Below, one piece after another: positions 22,188 to 33,916 of a DNA stretch of 64,000 nucleotides. Each line of letters starts with the position of its first letter. The first letter of the stretch is position 1. The stretch covers positions 22,128,254 through 22,192,253 of the forward strand of contig OZ025260.1 of the NCBI GenBank assembly GCA_964019135.1. The letters are read 5' to 3'. Origin of the DNA: Arenicola marina (taxonomy: Eukaryota > Annelida > Polychaeta > Arenicolidae). The translations under genes were made by a program, and so were the position numbers. The notes beneath the pieces were generated by a model, which was not told the DNA's origin, did no database searches, and was given only the letters and a program-made list of their open reading frames with translations.

Positions 22188-22409
22188 TCAGGTCCTAGCG
22201 GCGGTGGGCTTTACTGCTGATGCCAATTTAACTGATAAAACGCCGGGCCATGAACTACTAGCGAGATGACCTAAACCGATTAATCTGATTAATAAAGTCT
22301 GATTGCACGCATTATCTATCGGACAATAATACAACGATGAACATAGAGCGCTTATTACGCCCTCGACTGTGCTTAATGGTCTACTTTCTCGGCAGGTGGG
22401 GATATTCAT
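22188..22409 (-). other. 73-codon ATG frame in block Z, copy 2
   Basis: An intact paralogue of the frame at 16170-16391. Compared with 31360-31581 I count seven differences, six of them replacing. Confidence 0.15.
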
Positions 22410-22496
22410 GCGCCCGATCTAATTTGATAGCCATCACCAGTGAATGGGCAAGTCCGGGACTATTCACACCCTGTCTGATCCAGGGTATGATGGGGG

Positions 22497-22612
22497 CGGA
22501 TCGGGAAGGGGGAAGGGGGGAGGGGGAGGAGGGAACAGGGGTGGGGACAGGGGGAGGAGGCAACAGGGGTGGGGACAGGGGGAGGAGGGAGGAGGGGTGG
22601 GAGAGAGGCGTT
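22497..22612. repeat. G-rich 28-base VNTR, short allele (about 2 units)
   Basis: GGAACAGGGGTGGGGACAGG-type units appear about twice. The paralogue at 54932-55071 (inverted) has five, 31.70 kb has about one, and 16.49 and 40.97 kb have none. The G runs make it a G-quadruplex candidate. Confidence 0.75.
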
Positions 22613-23162
22613 GATGGAGGCCAACAAGCAATTTGCAAGCTGTTATATGTGAGCTGCACACTTAGGAGGCTCCTCCCAAAGGGAATCCTGTATATGTATA
22701 CCTCATTGTCGCCGTCCCCACCACACCCAAGGTCGCAGACGGCCCAATAATTGGGGGAGAAAAAGCAGGTCGCAATATCACCGCGGGCATAACTCCCAAG
22801 CGCCCACCCCCCCCCCCGCCACCCTCAATCCACACCTTCGCCCCCGCCCACTCCATCCCTCCCTCACCCGCCCACAAGCCGCTTCTCACATCTGTCTGGG
22901 TATTTTTTTTATGGACATAAGCCCACTGGCCAAATATCCGAGTTATGTTTCTGATCAGCGCCCCTGAGGACCTTAAACGTGGACAACCATATGATGGTCC
23001 TTCACGATATTGCCCAAGATTTCCCTTAGAGCCCATCAATAACAAAATAACAATGAAACAGGGGCACATTTTTCATTCATTGATTTAAAATAACTCATTT
23101 TATGTCATGCATTCAGTTAGATCGTTGGCCCATATCGACATGTGGCTTTTCAACTGTACATG

Positions 23163-23385
23163 TTTTTTGTGTGTTTTTTTTATATATAGTTTTATTTCCA
23201 TAACGATGTTACAGTACAAAAGTAATATATTTCAGATCCATAATAAACGCGTAACATTACAGTACATTGCTTTGTACACCAAAGACCACGTTTTTACCAG
23301 AATAAAAGCACTTAATCATCTCTAAATATTAATTAAATTGCACATAATGGGTTTCCATTTGTTCTTAAATATAATAACAGATAAA
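23163..23385 (-). mobile_element. Retroposed poly(A) 3' end
   Basis: A 223-base insertion splits block Z between two copies of GTACATG (23156-23162 and 23386-23392). Sister copies at 17.09, 32.31, 41.58 and 54.33 kb show the uninterrupted site. Read on the minus strand it ends in an A-rich tail, with AATAAA (plus-strand TTTATT at 23191-23196) about a dozen bases upstream of the tail. This is the signature of LINE-mediated retroposition of a polyadenylated transcript or a 5'-truncated LINE tail. The source is not recognised. Confidence 0.75.
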
Positions 23386-23705
23386 GTACATGCTTAGTTT
23401 GTACACAAATACACATTTAAATATATTTTATATATTTCTTGCAATCCTGTCGTTTCTTTTTCGCTGAGATACAAACACGTTAGGTTCACTGAGTGAAACA
23501 AATATTGAATGGATGGCACACGTATTGTGAAATGACTGTCACGAGAGAGTTTTACTTTGGGTTTTACACCTAAATTATCCAGTGTTTCTCCATTACTTTC
23601 CCCGCGTCCATACAGATAAACAGAGCCTGAGAGGTCGCCAACAAAAATGAAATGAATACAACGCATCCAGCATAATCGTAGTTCGCACCCGGGGTTTTGT
23701 TTCAT

Positions 23706-24120
23706 GCTCGGTCATTCGGTCATTCGGTCATTCACTCCATGTAGTATATACAACCATGTCAGTAACTAAATGATGATGAAGACGGCCGATTGGATGTCCA
23801 GGCAGCCACTGCTGCATCCTCTGCAGAACAAGCCTCCACCCCTCTCACATCCACCGTCCTCGTCCCATCGCCTCATAAGCGACTGAGTGGCAGACTAGTC
23901 TTAGGGGCAAATGAAGATTGCAATTGCAATTAGGTCGGGACTCGTCGCATTAAAGACCTAGTCACCGTAGAAGACCTTGACAGATGTGTGGTTCTTTAAG
24001 ATGCATTAATACTAGAGAACGAGTCTTCATGTTTGATTAGCATAAGATCTGCCATGAACACGCCACGTAGCGCTTAAATGCAAAACTGTGGAGGATGTGT
24101 AGCCATATCGCACGCGGCAC
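23706..24120 (+). repeat. Partial X block left of minisatellite M2
   Basis: It opens with about three CGGTCATT units. It then matches a compressed block X (compare GGATGTCC...GCAGCCACTGCTGCA with 29370-29395, and the CATGAACACGCCACG phrase with 29738). A near-identical stretch is at 41941-42360. Confidence 0.65.
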
Positions 24121-24545
24121 CAACCGGGGTGGGAAGGCCATCGGAGGGGAAGGCCTCCTGAGTGGGAAGGCCATCTGGGTGGGAAGGCCATCGGGGTGGG
24201 AAGGCCATCTGTGTGGGAAGGCCATCGGGGTGGGAAGGCCATCGGGGTGGGAAGGCCATTGGGGTGGGAAGGCCATCGGGATAGGAATGCCATTGGGGTG
24301 GAAAGGCCCTGGGCTGGGAAGGCCTTCGGGTTGGGTAGACCACTGGGTGGGAAGGCCATCTAGGTGGAAAGGCCCTGGGTGGGGAAGCCATCGGGGTGGG
24401 AAGGCCATTGGGGTGGAAAAGCCATCGGGCTGGGAAAGCCATCGGGGTGGGAAAGCCATCGGGGTAGGAAGGCTATTGGGGTTGAAAGCCATCGAGGTGG
24501 CAAAGCCATCGGGGTGGGAAAGCCATCGGGATGTAAAGGCCCTGG
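24121..24545. repeat. Minisatellite M, copy 2
   Basis: The same 18-base unit as at 7605, about 24 units, including degenerate GGCCCTGGG variants absent from copy 1 and shared with copy 3. Confidence 0.95.
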
Positions 24546-24728
24546 GGTGGGAAGGCTGTTTTAGTGTTTGAATACGCCTGTTTTTGAACCCCAATTTGTG
24601 TGGCACGGCTCGACCGATGTTTACCTTTTGTTAAAGTAATTACTTTGATTCGACGGCTAAGCGGGGTTAACGACTTCTTCGCACTTGCAATACGCAGTCG
24701 TAGGTATATATACCATTAACATATTGTT

Positions 24729-24815
24729 AAATATCCCGGATATAACTGTAATATATCCTTAAAATATCCCGAATATATAACTATAATATATCCTTAAAAT
24801 ATCCCGGATATATAA
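24729..24815. repeat. About 34-base tandem repeat in P
   Basis: Three units start AAATATCCCGG or AAATATCCCGA at 24729, 24762 and 24797. Confidence 0.6.
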
Positions 24816-26250
24816 TCTATGCGCATGCCAGCAGCAACTAAAAGCCAATTTCATGCAAGTAACGTTTACACAAAGACTGCTGCATGTGGAAGGAATCGAA
24901 GACCAAGTAAACGCATTTTCTTCGTAACACTAACCGTCATCAAGCTCGCTATGAATAGTGTGGCATACATCTTCTCAAGAACAGAGGGGTATGTGAATGC
25001 TCACAATAAACCCAGAGAGATGTGGGAGTGGGGTCGGCCCAAGATATTCGGTGCGTGACATGACATGCGTACGTCTCCAGCCCACGCTGCTGGACAGAAG
25101 AAGTTAGATGTCTTGCCATCCTCGCTTGAGCCCACGTCAATCCCACATTTGGGGGTGGCGACAGTTTACGACATTTTACCATGGTATCAGAGGCGATTTG
25201 TCGAGCCGGAATGGGCCCTGGGCGAGCAATTCTGTCAGACAAAACGCATAGGGTTACCGTTTAATGGCAAGCTAGAGTGGCTCTCCGTGTGCACCTCTCC
25301 ACAGCACCTTGCGAGATGTGATCGGGACCGGAGAGCTGACTCTGGCTGATACCAGCGGGAATGAAAAATAATTCCTCAGTAGTCGGCTTAATGGTCAATA
25401 CTAATTATTCCAACCAGGAATAACGGCTCGGCCTCAGCGTGTGGGATAGCATAATTGATGGTGGACCCGATGAAATACTTTGTTTCAGTTCGACCAGCTT
25501 TCGCAGTTGCACACAAGGAGGTGTAAATACGGAGATTTGGCTTACTGCAAACAGGAAGTGTCATGTATAGCAATTCAGAGGAGTAAGCCAATGGCTAAGC
25601 CATGTTTACTCATTTTGCCATCGATACCATTTAGCTCATGAATTATATTTGGTTCATATCTGTCAAATAAACTTTAGATCAATCTGAGATGCCTCGATTT
25701 GACGAGTGGTTCCTTTAATCTCACCTGTTGCCCAAGCTATAGTTCTTTATCATTATTACAAGTCATAGTTCTTTATCGTTATTTACCTTCGTCGTGCCTT
25801 CTTTCGATCCAGTCAAGTCAATAGGCATTTCTTATCACTATGTAGATTTGCATTATTTCCTAGTAACAATTGATTTATCAGTCAATAACCAAATAATTAG
25901 AGTTATATATACGAGTTAACTTTATGGGAGCGCGATCGGCAATCTTTCTCAATCTTTTCCCCCTCTTGCTCTCTAAAACAATTTTCGATGCCCTGGCATT
26001 CGTGGCTTAATTGCTTCTCCATTCGTGGTTTTCATCCTGTCTTACCTAAGTCTAAATATATCTCTCTAATTAGACGACGTAAACCGGAATGGGCTGGACC
26101 CTTCCTTGCATATGCATGCCGTGCACGTTCCACCCAAAAAATTCGCTATCGCATTCAATGCTCATCTGCATCCCAACGGCTCCCTAACAGATTGGGGAGA
26201 GGTTACAACTGGCAAGTGGTCTTTTCTTAGGCCATGAATCTCCCACCGCC

Positions 26251-26310
26251 AGCGCCGCCCAATTAGACGTCCAATTGCACGTGAAGGCGGCACCTCGACG
26301 AGGTGACAAA
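26251..26310 (+). promoter_or_regulatory. Block Q promoter-like cluster, copy 2
   Basis: CCAAT boxes at 26259-26263 and 26271-26275, an E-box CACGTG at 26278-26283, then the perfect inverted repeat CACCTCGACGAGGTG. The first downstream ATG (26419) opens a ten-codon frame, MEWVLVFSWL, that is kept in five of the six copies with at most one replacement each. Confidence 0.4.
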
Positions 26311-26671
26311 CGACTGTTTAGTTCGCGCTTCCCGTAAATTTGTATCAGCTAAACAGTTCCCCTGGAGGTCCCGTGGGGATTGGGGAGGGGAGGAAAGGAA
26401 GTGCCCGGAGGAAGAGCGATGGAGTGGGTTCTCGTCTTCTCGTGGCTCTAGCTGCTTCGGCCCTCCTCCACACCTTCCTCATCTCAGCCAGCTGCCTCTC
26501 GTGTCCGCTGGTCACACCTCCCCGCTTAAACCGACAGAGGCGCCTCGGTCACCCAGCCACGCCTGCCTCGTCGCCCGCCCGCCACCCTCCCTACCTACTG
26601 GCGCCGCGACCAGCACCCTCCACCGCCCGCCCGCCATCGGCTGTGCAATCTCATTACACACCTCGTGGGGA

Positions 26672-26785
26672 ATGGCTGGCCCAGAAGAAGACAAGCAGCA
26701 AACAGAAGAAAAAGACATGGAAGGAGATGAAGGAGAAGAAGGTCAAGGAAAGAGAATGAGGAGGACACAGAGACCCATAAGGTGA
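26672..26785 (+). other. 37-codon acidic/basic small frame (Q block, intact)
   Basis: ATG in a reasonable context opens MAGPEEDKQQTEEKD, runs through a Glu/Gly-rich stretch and ends GQGKRMRRTQRPIR. It lies 0.39 kb downstream of the CCAAT/E-box cluster and 90 bases before a GTGAGT donor. Intact homologues with only in-frame length changes are at 50926-51042 and 61460-61576 (minus strand); three other copies are broken. The purine-rich DNA could produce such a peptide by chance, and no family is recognised. A longer open frame (26303-26785) has no ATG at its start. Confidence 0.2.
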
Positions 26786-26874
26786 CCGGCAGATAACCCT
26801 CGGTACATTCCCCTTGCTTTGGTTTATGGGCCTCTGAGGAGTTTGTGGGGGTGTTATCGCCCTTCACGGTTGCG

Positions 26875-26962
26875 GTGAGTAAAAATGTCTCCCAGAGGGA
26901 CCGCCGGCTCGGCGACTGAGAAAGACAAAAACAAATTAACGACGGCCAGCCAAACGACCTGA
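26875..26962 (+). other. GTGAGT donor-like site and 25-codon frame, copy 2
   Basis: GTGAGT at 26875-26880 follows TTGCG and fits a 5' splice donor. An ATG at 26885 opens MSPRGTAGSATEKDKNK... and closes at 26962. This frame is intact in all six Q copies (10442, 26885, 36238 and 44162 on plus; 61360 and 50825 on minus). Donor use and translation of the frame would exclude each other in one transcript. Confidence 0.2.
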
Positions 26963-27872
26963 AGGCTGCTTCATCGCTCGTAAGGACGGACGATGAAAAG
27001 CCAGGGGAGTTTGCAGCTGCATTATTGATATGTAATGGAGATGCCGGAGCACGGTCAAAGGTCTTTTTTTTCAAATATGCTCTTACTTGAACGGTTATTT
27101 ACTTCTGACACGTCCAATGTGTGAACACTTTACATGTGAGTGACCGATTTTAATACCAGAAATGGACAAGGATCTGGTTGTGTGCACCTATCGACTTCTT
27201 TCAGACCAGGACATTGTTTTATTAAGAGTTTTTCGTACTTTTCGACCCTATATTTTACAGTTAATTTAGCGACTCATCCAAAGTATACGAGCAACGAAGA
27301 TGCGATGTGAATCGTTTACTGGGGGTGCACATGGCGTAAAGTGCAATCAGCTGGCAAGGCAGCGAGAAGCTTTCAAGACGTGTGAAGTTTTTCTCATCAT
27401 TTAATTGTGCCAATATCTGTGGACTGGGGAGACGAGAGGAGATATACCCCGGAATAGATGTCTGTCCACTATACAGGTAACAAAACCACATTCGGAGAAC
27501 CGTCACTCGATTGTAGAGCTGACAAACTGGGTCGTCGACTGGGTGGTCCGATTTATATTGCAACATACCGGGTAGCATACAGGGACAGCTGTTACAATGG
27601 GACCGTGTAAACACATCTCGAATGTATTCCCATCAGCGTTAAGTTTTACTCAGTGTTAACAAATGGTGTGTCGTCATTACTTTGTAATGACATATCGTGA
27701 CTTATTTTAGCAGAAATAACCCCAACTCGTGTTTTATATACTTCCCTGCGCCTTTCATTTCTTATCAGTTAGTGGATTCACTTATGTTAGTCGCAACAAC
27801 AACTAAGTTTTAACCGATCTGCCCCTTCTATATGTTCGCTGATCTGTAAATTGCTCCGTCACCGCAACACAT

Positions 27873-28126
27873 AAGGGGCCGGCCCGGTAGCTCAGTGGGT
27901 TAGAGCGCTCGTATTAAGTGTTCTGGCCACCTGAGAGCCTAACGGCACGGGGGTCGGTGGTTCGAGCCCCGCTGTGGCCATGCCTGTGTGGTCGCAGGAT
28001 AAAGATCCCATGTCCTTCTTCGCAAAGAGTAGGGGGTTACCTCCGGGGACATGACTCCCTTCCTTCTCCCATTGACGCGATATGACCAAAAGTGGTAAAA
28101 AGCGTCCTGAATATACAACCAACAAG
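27873..28126 (+). mobile_element. SINE-A, full copy with 11-base target duplication
   Basis: 254 bases lie between perfect duplications CCGCAACACAT (27862-27872 and 28127-28137). The head has a pol III A box TAGCTCAGTGGG (27888-27899) and B box GGTTCGAGCCC (27959-27969), about 60 bases apart, so it derives from a tRNA with a long insert or variable arm. The body has no coding frame of its own. The inverted arm near 58.61 kb shows the same flanks joined with no element. Confidence 0.85.
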
Positions 28127-28330
28127 CCGCAACACATTCGTGTTGACTTCGTGAATTTCCCAATGGGCTAAATGCCTCGTCAGTTTCTTTCCCAGGCGAC
28201 TTTCTCCAGGCCGCGACACATGAGCTGTAAAACTAAGCCAATCTCGACACGAGGTGGCGCCGAGGCGTGTTTTGTAGTGTAACACACCCGACCGCTTCAA
28301 GATGGCGAACACGGATACAAGTCAAATTTA

Positions 28331-28522
28331 TCACCTCACAGAACGATCGATATTATCCATGTAGGAATCCAGAAAAAACCTCAACCTACTCACTTTAATA
28401 TCATGAAGCATACTTACTCGCAGTTCTAGGCTCGCATTCACACGGTTGCCGTCCTCTATGTATTTGAGGTTATATATGGCTCCGAAATGTTTCCCCGGGG
28501 TGACTTTTGTTAGCGAAAGCAC
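28331..28522 (-). other. Exon-like frame with GTAAGT donor (V block)
   Basis: On the minus strand, PGKHFGAIYNLKYIEDGN... runs into GCGAGTAAGTATG, a strong donor. A second GTGAGT follows about 26 bases on. Homologues are at 45632-45823 (minus) and 58225-58410 (plus). The 19.2-kb copy is frameshifted. The compared copies differ mainly by replacing changes. No family is recognised. Confidence 0.15.
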
Positions 28523-28905
28523 AAGGGTTTTTGCTCAGACACAGCGCGTGGATGAAGATTGCATTAAATGTGGCGTTCACTGTTCACACACGACAGAGAT
28601 CAGCGAATAAGGCAGGATGAGGGGATGAATGTGTGGGGAATAGGTGGACGCCTGGCAAACGCCGACTGAATTAATATATCATCACACAGATTTGTTGTCA
28701 CCCCACTCCCACCCGGAATAAAATATACGCATCAATATCTATCTGTGTGTGATGAACAATGTATGCAACAATTTCCAAACGTCATATAATGTAGCTGAAA
28801 GGTTTGTGTTTTAGGCCGCTTTTGTGCACACTACCAAACTGGGCCAATGAACATCTCGGGATGGTGAAGGATGAACGGATGAAACATGCACCAGATTATG
28901 TCCCT

Positions 28906-28978
28906 CGGGTCGGGATGCGATCCCAGGACCAAATGCGTTGCAGTCCAGTGCGCTAATCACTACACCAAGGAGCATCCC
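28906..28978 (-). mobile_element. SINE-B tRNA-like head, copy 2
   Basis: The A box is at 28953-28967 and the B box at 28912-28924 on the minus strand; same site as 19700-19776. Confidence 0.65.
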
Positions 28979-31359
28979 CACCTCGGTTACCCTAAGTGAG
29001 ACAGTTTATGCAAATTACAACATAATGTTATCACGGTCTAAAAGGCACTACAACAAGGGAATGACGCACAATGCTGTAAAAACTCTCAAACGAAAATAAT
29101 TTTTTTACTCTTTACTGCTTTGGCGGCACGTATGGGACTTATTGTGAGAAACACTAGAAGGACATTATACATAACTACATTATATCACTGGGAATCTGAC
29201 GTCAAGGTAGCCCTGATGTTAGTGCCACGAGTTGTTTTTGCGAGTGTCCCCATAGTCCATTGCTTGGCTCTCTGGTTACGGCGGTTTTGTCTTCACCTGT
29301 CAACCAGGTAATACGGATATTTCCCACATTGGTCACAATTCTCAAATTCGAGCCGAAGACGGCAGATTGGATGTCCTGAGGGGCAGCCACTGCTGCAACC
29401 GCTGCAGAACATGCCCCCCCCCCCATCACGCCACCGGCCTCGCTCCATCGCCTTAAAAGCGACTGGGTGGCAAACAAGTCTTAGGGGAAGCTTAGGAAGA
29501 TGGCAATTGCAAATAGGTGGGCAAATTAGGCAGTTGTCGAAAATGATTTCTGCATGTTATTCTAGTATTCTATCTCATATATAATGAAACATGTGGATAA
29601 CGATGAACATGGTGAGCGTTGACAAGGCGAGATTAAAGATTCGGTTGACAGAGAAGACGTTGACAAATGTGTGGACCTTTAAGATGCATTAATACCAAAG
29701 AACGAGTCCTCAGGTTTGATTAGCATAAGATCTGCCATGAACACGCCACGCAGCGCTTAAATGCAAAACTGTGTAAGCTGTGTAGCCATCTCACACGCTG
29801 GACCAACCGATTGATCGACCTTTCTGATTACAACGGCCATCAGTGTCCTATAATAATCATCGGGATAACGAGACAGAACTACGAGATGGCTGGTTGGCTA
29901 ACCGACAAGTTAAGCCAAAGACTGAGAGCTCGCTGACCTGGATTAGACAGAGTAATGAGCTACAGGCCCAGTACGTGCGATTTCTCTGGAAGAAAGCAAA
30001 ACGACAACTGAAGAGGCCAAAAACTGACACCAAACCATCATTGGAGCAGCTGCGACTTAGAACAAAATAACCAGTTCATCATCATTTTTTCTTCACCTCC
30101 GGTTCACGCACTTTTTGCCAGTAGTCTGATAATGAATGCAAATGGTCGCTTCGCACGCCATATCTGTGCCGAGGGAACACTTGACTGTGTTATATTTCAT
30201 CAAAGGCGAAATAGCAAAGAATGGCATCATCCAACCCCTTTGTCACTAAAAGCTATCCCATATTTATGATCGATTTTGTGACTGGATAGGCATGTAAATC
30301 TAGATGGGTCATCAGTATATGTAACACCATCATAACTTGATTGGGAGGGGTCCATGGAATGAATTGCGTGAATCTATATGACACATGATTAATGTACGAA
30401 GGGAAAATGTATCTCATAGGACAACCAATAGGGACGAACGCGCTCAAACATGGCTTCACCCTGGGGTCAGTTCATGTCAAGGGGACCCACCTCTGCCCAT
30501 TAAAGTATGCAAGGGAGAGATGGGGGGGCAGTATGGTATATTTGACTACTTAAATACTCTTGAATGTATGGTCGGATTAATGGTGTCGTGGACGAGTGGA
30601 TGCAACACTGACCCCCATCTAAACGACAACTGATCAATAGTATTATTTGTTGGGGTCAATTAGCACAACTGTGCTCAAGCATGGCGTGGTAATCAGGGAA
30701 TAGTAAATGATTTTATATTGTTGCCATCTTATGATTTATATTGCATTCCACGGATCGCACAAACAACGATATGGGGATAAATATAACAATGAAAATCGCA
30801 TACAGGTTTTTCTCGATTGACAATATATATAAGTATGATATATACATGTGCCTTCTACCTGCCATAGAAGTTCGGATGCGTTATTTAACGTGTACTGGGA
30901 TTATTTTGGGGAACAGGGGGTGGCATGATTCTATGACAATGGAAGTCATATTGTTGGTGCGATTTATCATGCTATTAAACAGTTGTCGATATTTTAAAAC
31001 ATGCGTCTCATATGGTAAAAAACACAGGCCCCTGTAACTACTAAGGGAACTACCACCAAAAACTGTTCAGTACCATAAAGAGTGCGAAAAATAAACGAGA
31101 AATCCCATATCGGAGATTTCGATCATTTTACCAAATATAAAAGGGGAAACCCGTTCTGCAAAAAAAGGACACTTTATGATAATGGAACGGACGCGCAAGA
31201 AGTGCTATGAGTTACATAACGAAGCTTATCCAAAAGCATGCTACGACGGGCTTCAATGGCTAATAAACGCGTTCTTTGGCTCCGTTCTATTTCCTCAACG
31301 TCGCCACAAAGTCAATCTCTAGGACGAGATTCCGCCAGAGAGCGCTGCTACAGCAGTTC

Positions 31360-31581
31360 TCAGGTCCTAGCGGCGGTGGGCTGTACTACTGATGTCAATC
31401 TAACTGATAAAACGCCGGGCCATGAACTACTAGCGAGATGACCTAAACCGACTAATCTGATTAATAAAGTCTGATTGCACGCATTATCTATCGGACAATA
31501 ATACAACGATGAACATAGAGCGCTTATTACGCCCTCGACTGTGCTTAATGGCCTACTTTCTCGGCGGGTGGGGATATTCAT
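31360..31581 (-). other. 73-codon ATG frame in block Z, copy 3
   Basis: An intact paralogue of 16170-16391, beginning MNIPTRRESRP. Confidence 0.15.
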
Positions 31582-33224
31582 GCGCCCGATCTAATTTGAT
31601 AGCCATCACCCGTGAATGGGCAAGCCTGGGACTATTCACACCCTGTCTGATCCAGGGTATGATGGGGCCGGATGTGGGAGGGGGAAGGGAGGAGGGGGAG
31701 GAGGGAACAGGGCGGAGGACAGGGGGAGGAGGGAGGTGGGGTGGGGGAGAGTCGTTGATGGAGGACAACAAGCAATTTGCAAGCTGCTATATGTGAGTTG
31801 CACACTTAGGAGGCTCCTCCCAAAGGGAATCCTGTATATGTATACCTCATTGTCGCCGTCCCCACCACACCCAAGGTCGCAGACCCGCAAGACGGCCCAA
31901 TAATTGGGGGAGAAAAAGCAAGGCGCAATATCATCGCTGGCATAACTCCCAAGCGCCCCCCCTTCACCCCCCTTCACCCCCCCCCACTCTCAATCCCCAC
32001 CTCCGCCCCCGCCCACTCCATCCCTCCCGCAGCCGCCCAGCCGCTTCGCACATCTGTCTGAGTATTTTTTTATGGACGTAAGCCCACTGGCCAAATATCC
32101 GAGTTATGTTTCTGATCAGCGCCCCTGAGGACCTTAAACGTGGACAACCACATGATGCTCCTTCACGATAAGGCCCAAGATTTCTCTTAGTGCCCATCAA
32201 TAACAAAATAACAATGAAACAGGAGCACATTTTTCATTCATTGATTTAAAATAACTCATTTTATCTCATGCATTCAGTTAGATCGTTGGCCCATATCGAC
32301 CTGTGGCCTTTAAACTGTACATGCTTAGTTTGCACACAAATACACATTTAAATATATTTTTTTTATTTCTTGCAATCCTGTCGTTTCTTTTTCCCTGAGA
32401 TACAAACACGTTAAGTTCACTGAGTGAAAGAAATATTGAATAGATGGCACACGTATTGTGAAATGACTGTCACGAGAGAGTTTTACTTTGGGTTTAACAA
32501 CTAAATTATCTAGTGTTTCTCCCTTACTTTCCCCGCATCCATACAGATAAACAGAGCCTGAGAGGTCGTCAGGAAAAATGAAATGAATACAACGCATCGA
32601 GCATAATCTTAGTTCGCACCCGGGGTTTTGTTTCATGCTCAGTGGGCAAGCTGTATATCGTTGTCATTCCCCTTCTGTGTGCACTTGACGAAGCGGCGAT
32701 GCAACATCTAAGAGCCGGATAATTTACCAAATGATAACACCAACGCAAATTCATTTGCCCACATTATTACGCAAATATCCGTCATCTTGAAAAATGCTTG
32801 AGTGACATTTTCTGGGAAATTTGCACGTGTTATCTTGAATGTTCTAAGGAGATAAATACATCTTGTTCAGGTTAATTTCATAGAATGTATTGGAACTGAC
32901 GAGCTTGTCCGATGGACAATCCGAAGATTCCCCTTTACATAGTTGACAATATCGGATGCTTAATTGTATACAGCATATTTTGTCACGCCATGACGCCATC
33001 TTGACATTTCGCAAAGACTAAGATGATGCCCAGTTTGCCCTTTGCAGTGGCGCCTCACAGTGGAATAGTCTGAACTATACTTTGCTAAGTAGCCCATTGT
33101 GGATGTCTTGGGATTTCAATTTAAGATCATTGGTCAAAGGTAGCCATTGGCGTTATGAAACATGTGATTTGTGTGACTTGTCAAGTGATTAAATGACTGA
33201 ATGAATAACATAGATTACACTGTT

Positions 33225-33362
33225 ATGGCAACTTCGTCTGACGTCATGTCCGTTTTGTCATACTCATGTGAACCTGGGCGCATGGAGGCACAAGAATTAT
33301 ATGACGGGCAGGTCATGGTGCGACCTCGCGGGTCCGGAAGCTGTTGTGAACACACGTTATAA
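33225..33362 (+). other. 45-codon ATG frame in block AA, copy 1
   Basis: The frame begins MATSSDVMSVLSYSCEPG in a good start context and ends CCEHTL. A perfect CRE, TGACGTCA, overlaps it at 33239-33246. Intact homologues are at 49625-49762 and 53290-53427 (minus). All the differences I counted between copies are replacing, which argues against selection. A second frame, 33428-33652 (74 codons, ATG), is also intact in all three AA copies. No family is recognised. Confidence 0.18.
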
Positions 33363-33916
33363 AGACAACTGTATCCCGATGAAAGCACGGGAAAAGGGAA
33401 AGTCCTTGTCAATAGACACTCTGGGACATGTCTTTGACTGCAACAAATTTATCGCGCAATAACCCATCCCAATTTCATTGTATGGCAGTGCGGCACAGTG
33501 CGGGAGGGTCGTGTTCTAATCTGGGTCGAAGCATATTGGTGTGTATTACAGCCTGGAGGTCAAGGGTGGTCAGTATGTTATTCCTATGGTCGTGGCTATG
33601 TGTCGGTAGACCTACCTACAAGCAGTGGTCTCTGGCGCGCAAGGCCCGGTGACAGCCATCCTCTAGTCTAGCTCTAGGCCTTCAGCAATTATTGTCATAT
33701 TTGCGTTTTGTGCTACCCTCCGTCTCCCACGGCTACCCACCCACCCACCCACTGACACACCCCAACCCCATGCATTCCCCGGGGACCGAATGAGAAGCCG
33801 AGTAATACCGGTATACACGACGTGCCATGTTCGTTTTGTCCATTAATGTTGCCATATTGATGTCAAGCACATAACATGGCCAACACATATTCTTGCTTTT
33901 TGATAGTTATCTCCAG

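Larger units (their letters stand above)
17581..23705 (+). repeat. Array unit 1, right part: blocks U-V-W-X-Y-Z
   Basis: Blocks are U 17581-18620, V 18620-19440, W 19440-19800, X 19800-21090, Y 21090-21880 and Z 21880-23705. The order matches the inverted complete unit. It ends at a CGGTCATT micro-repeat, then a partial X copy and minisatellite M. AA and BB are missing from this unit. Confidence 0.8.

Noticed and set aside
24037-24606. A 189-codon proline-rich frame (also 42262-42867, 201 codons)
   Set aside because: Read-through of minisatellite M copies 2 and 3 with arbitrary flanking codons.
26303-26785. A 157-160 codon frame seen at 26303-26785, 35661-36137 and 50926-51399
   Set aside because: It starts at GTG with no ATG, has offset indels in the middle that change the reading frame between copies, and is stopped early in the other three copies. 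Only the small ATG frames inside it are reported.
27888-27980. A functional tRNA gene
   Set aside because: The A and B boxes are too far apart, the acceptor stem does not pair cleanly, and the sequence continues into a SINE body with target duplications.
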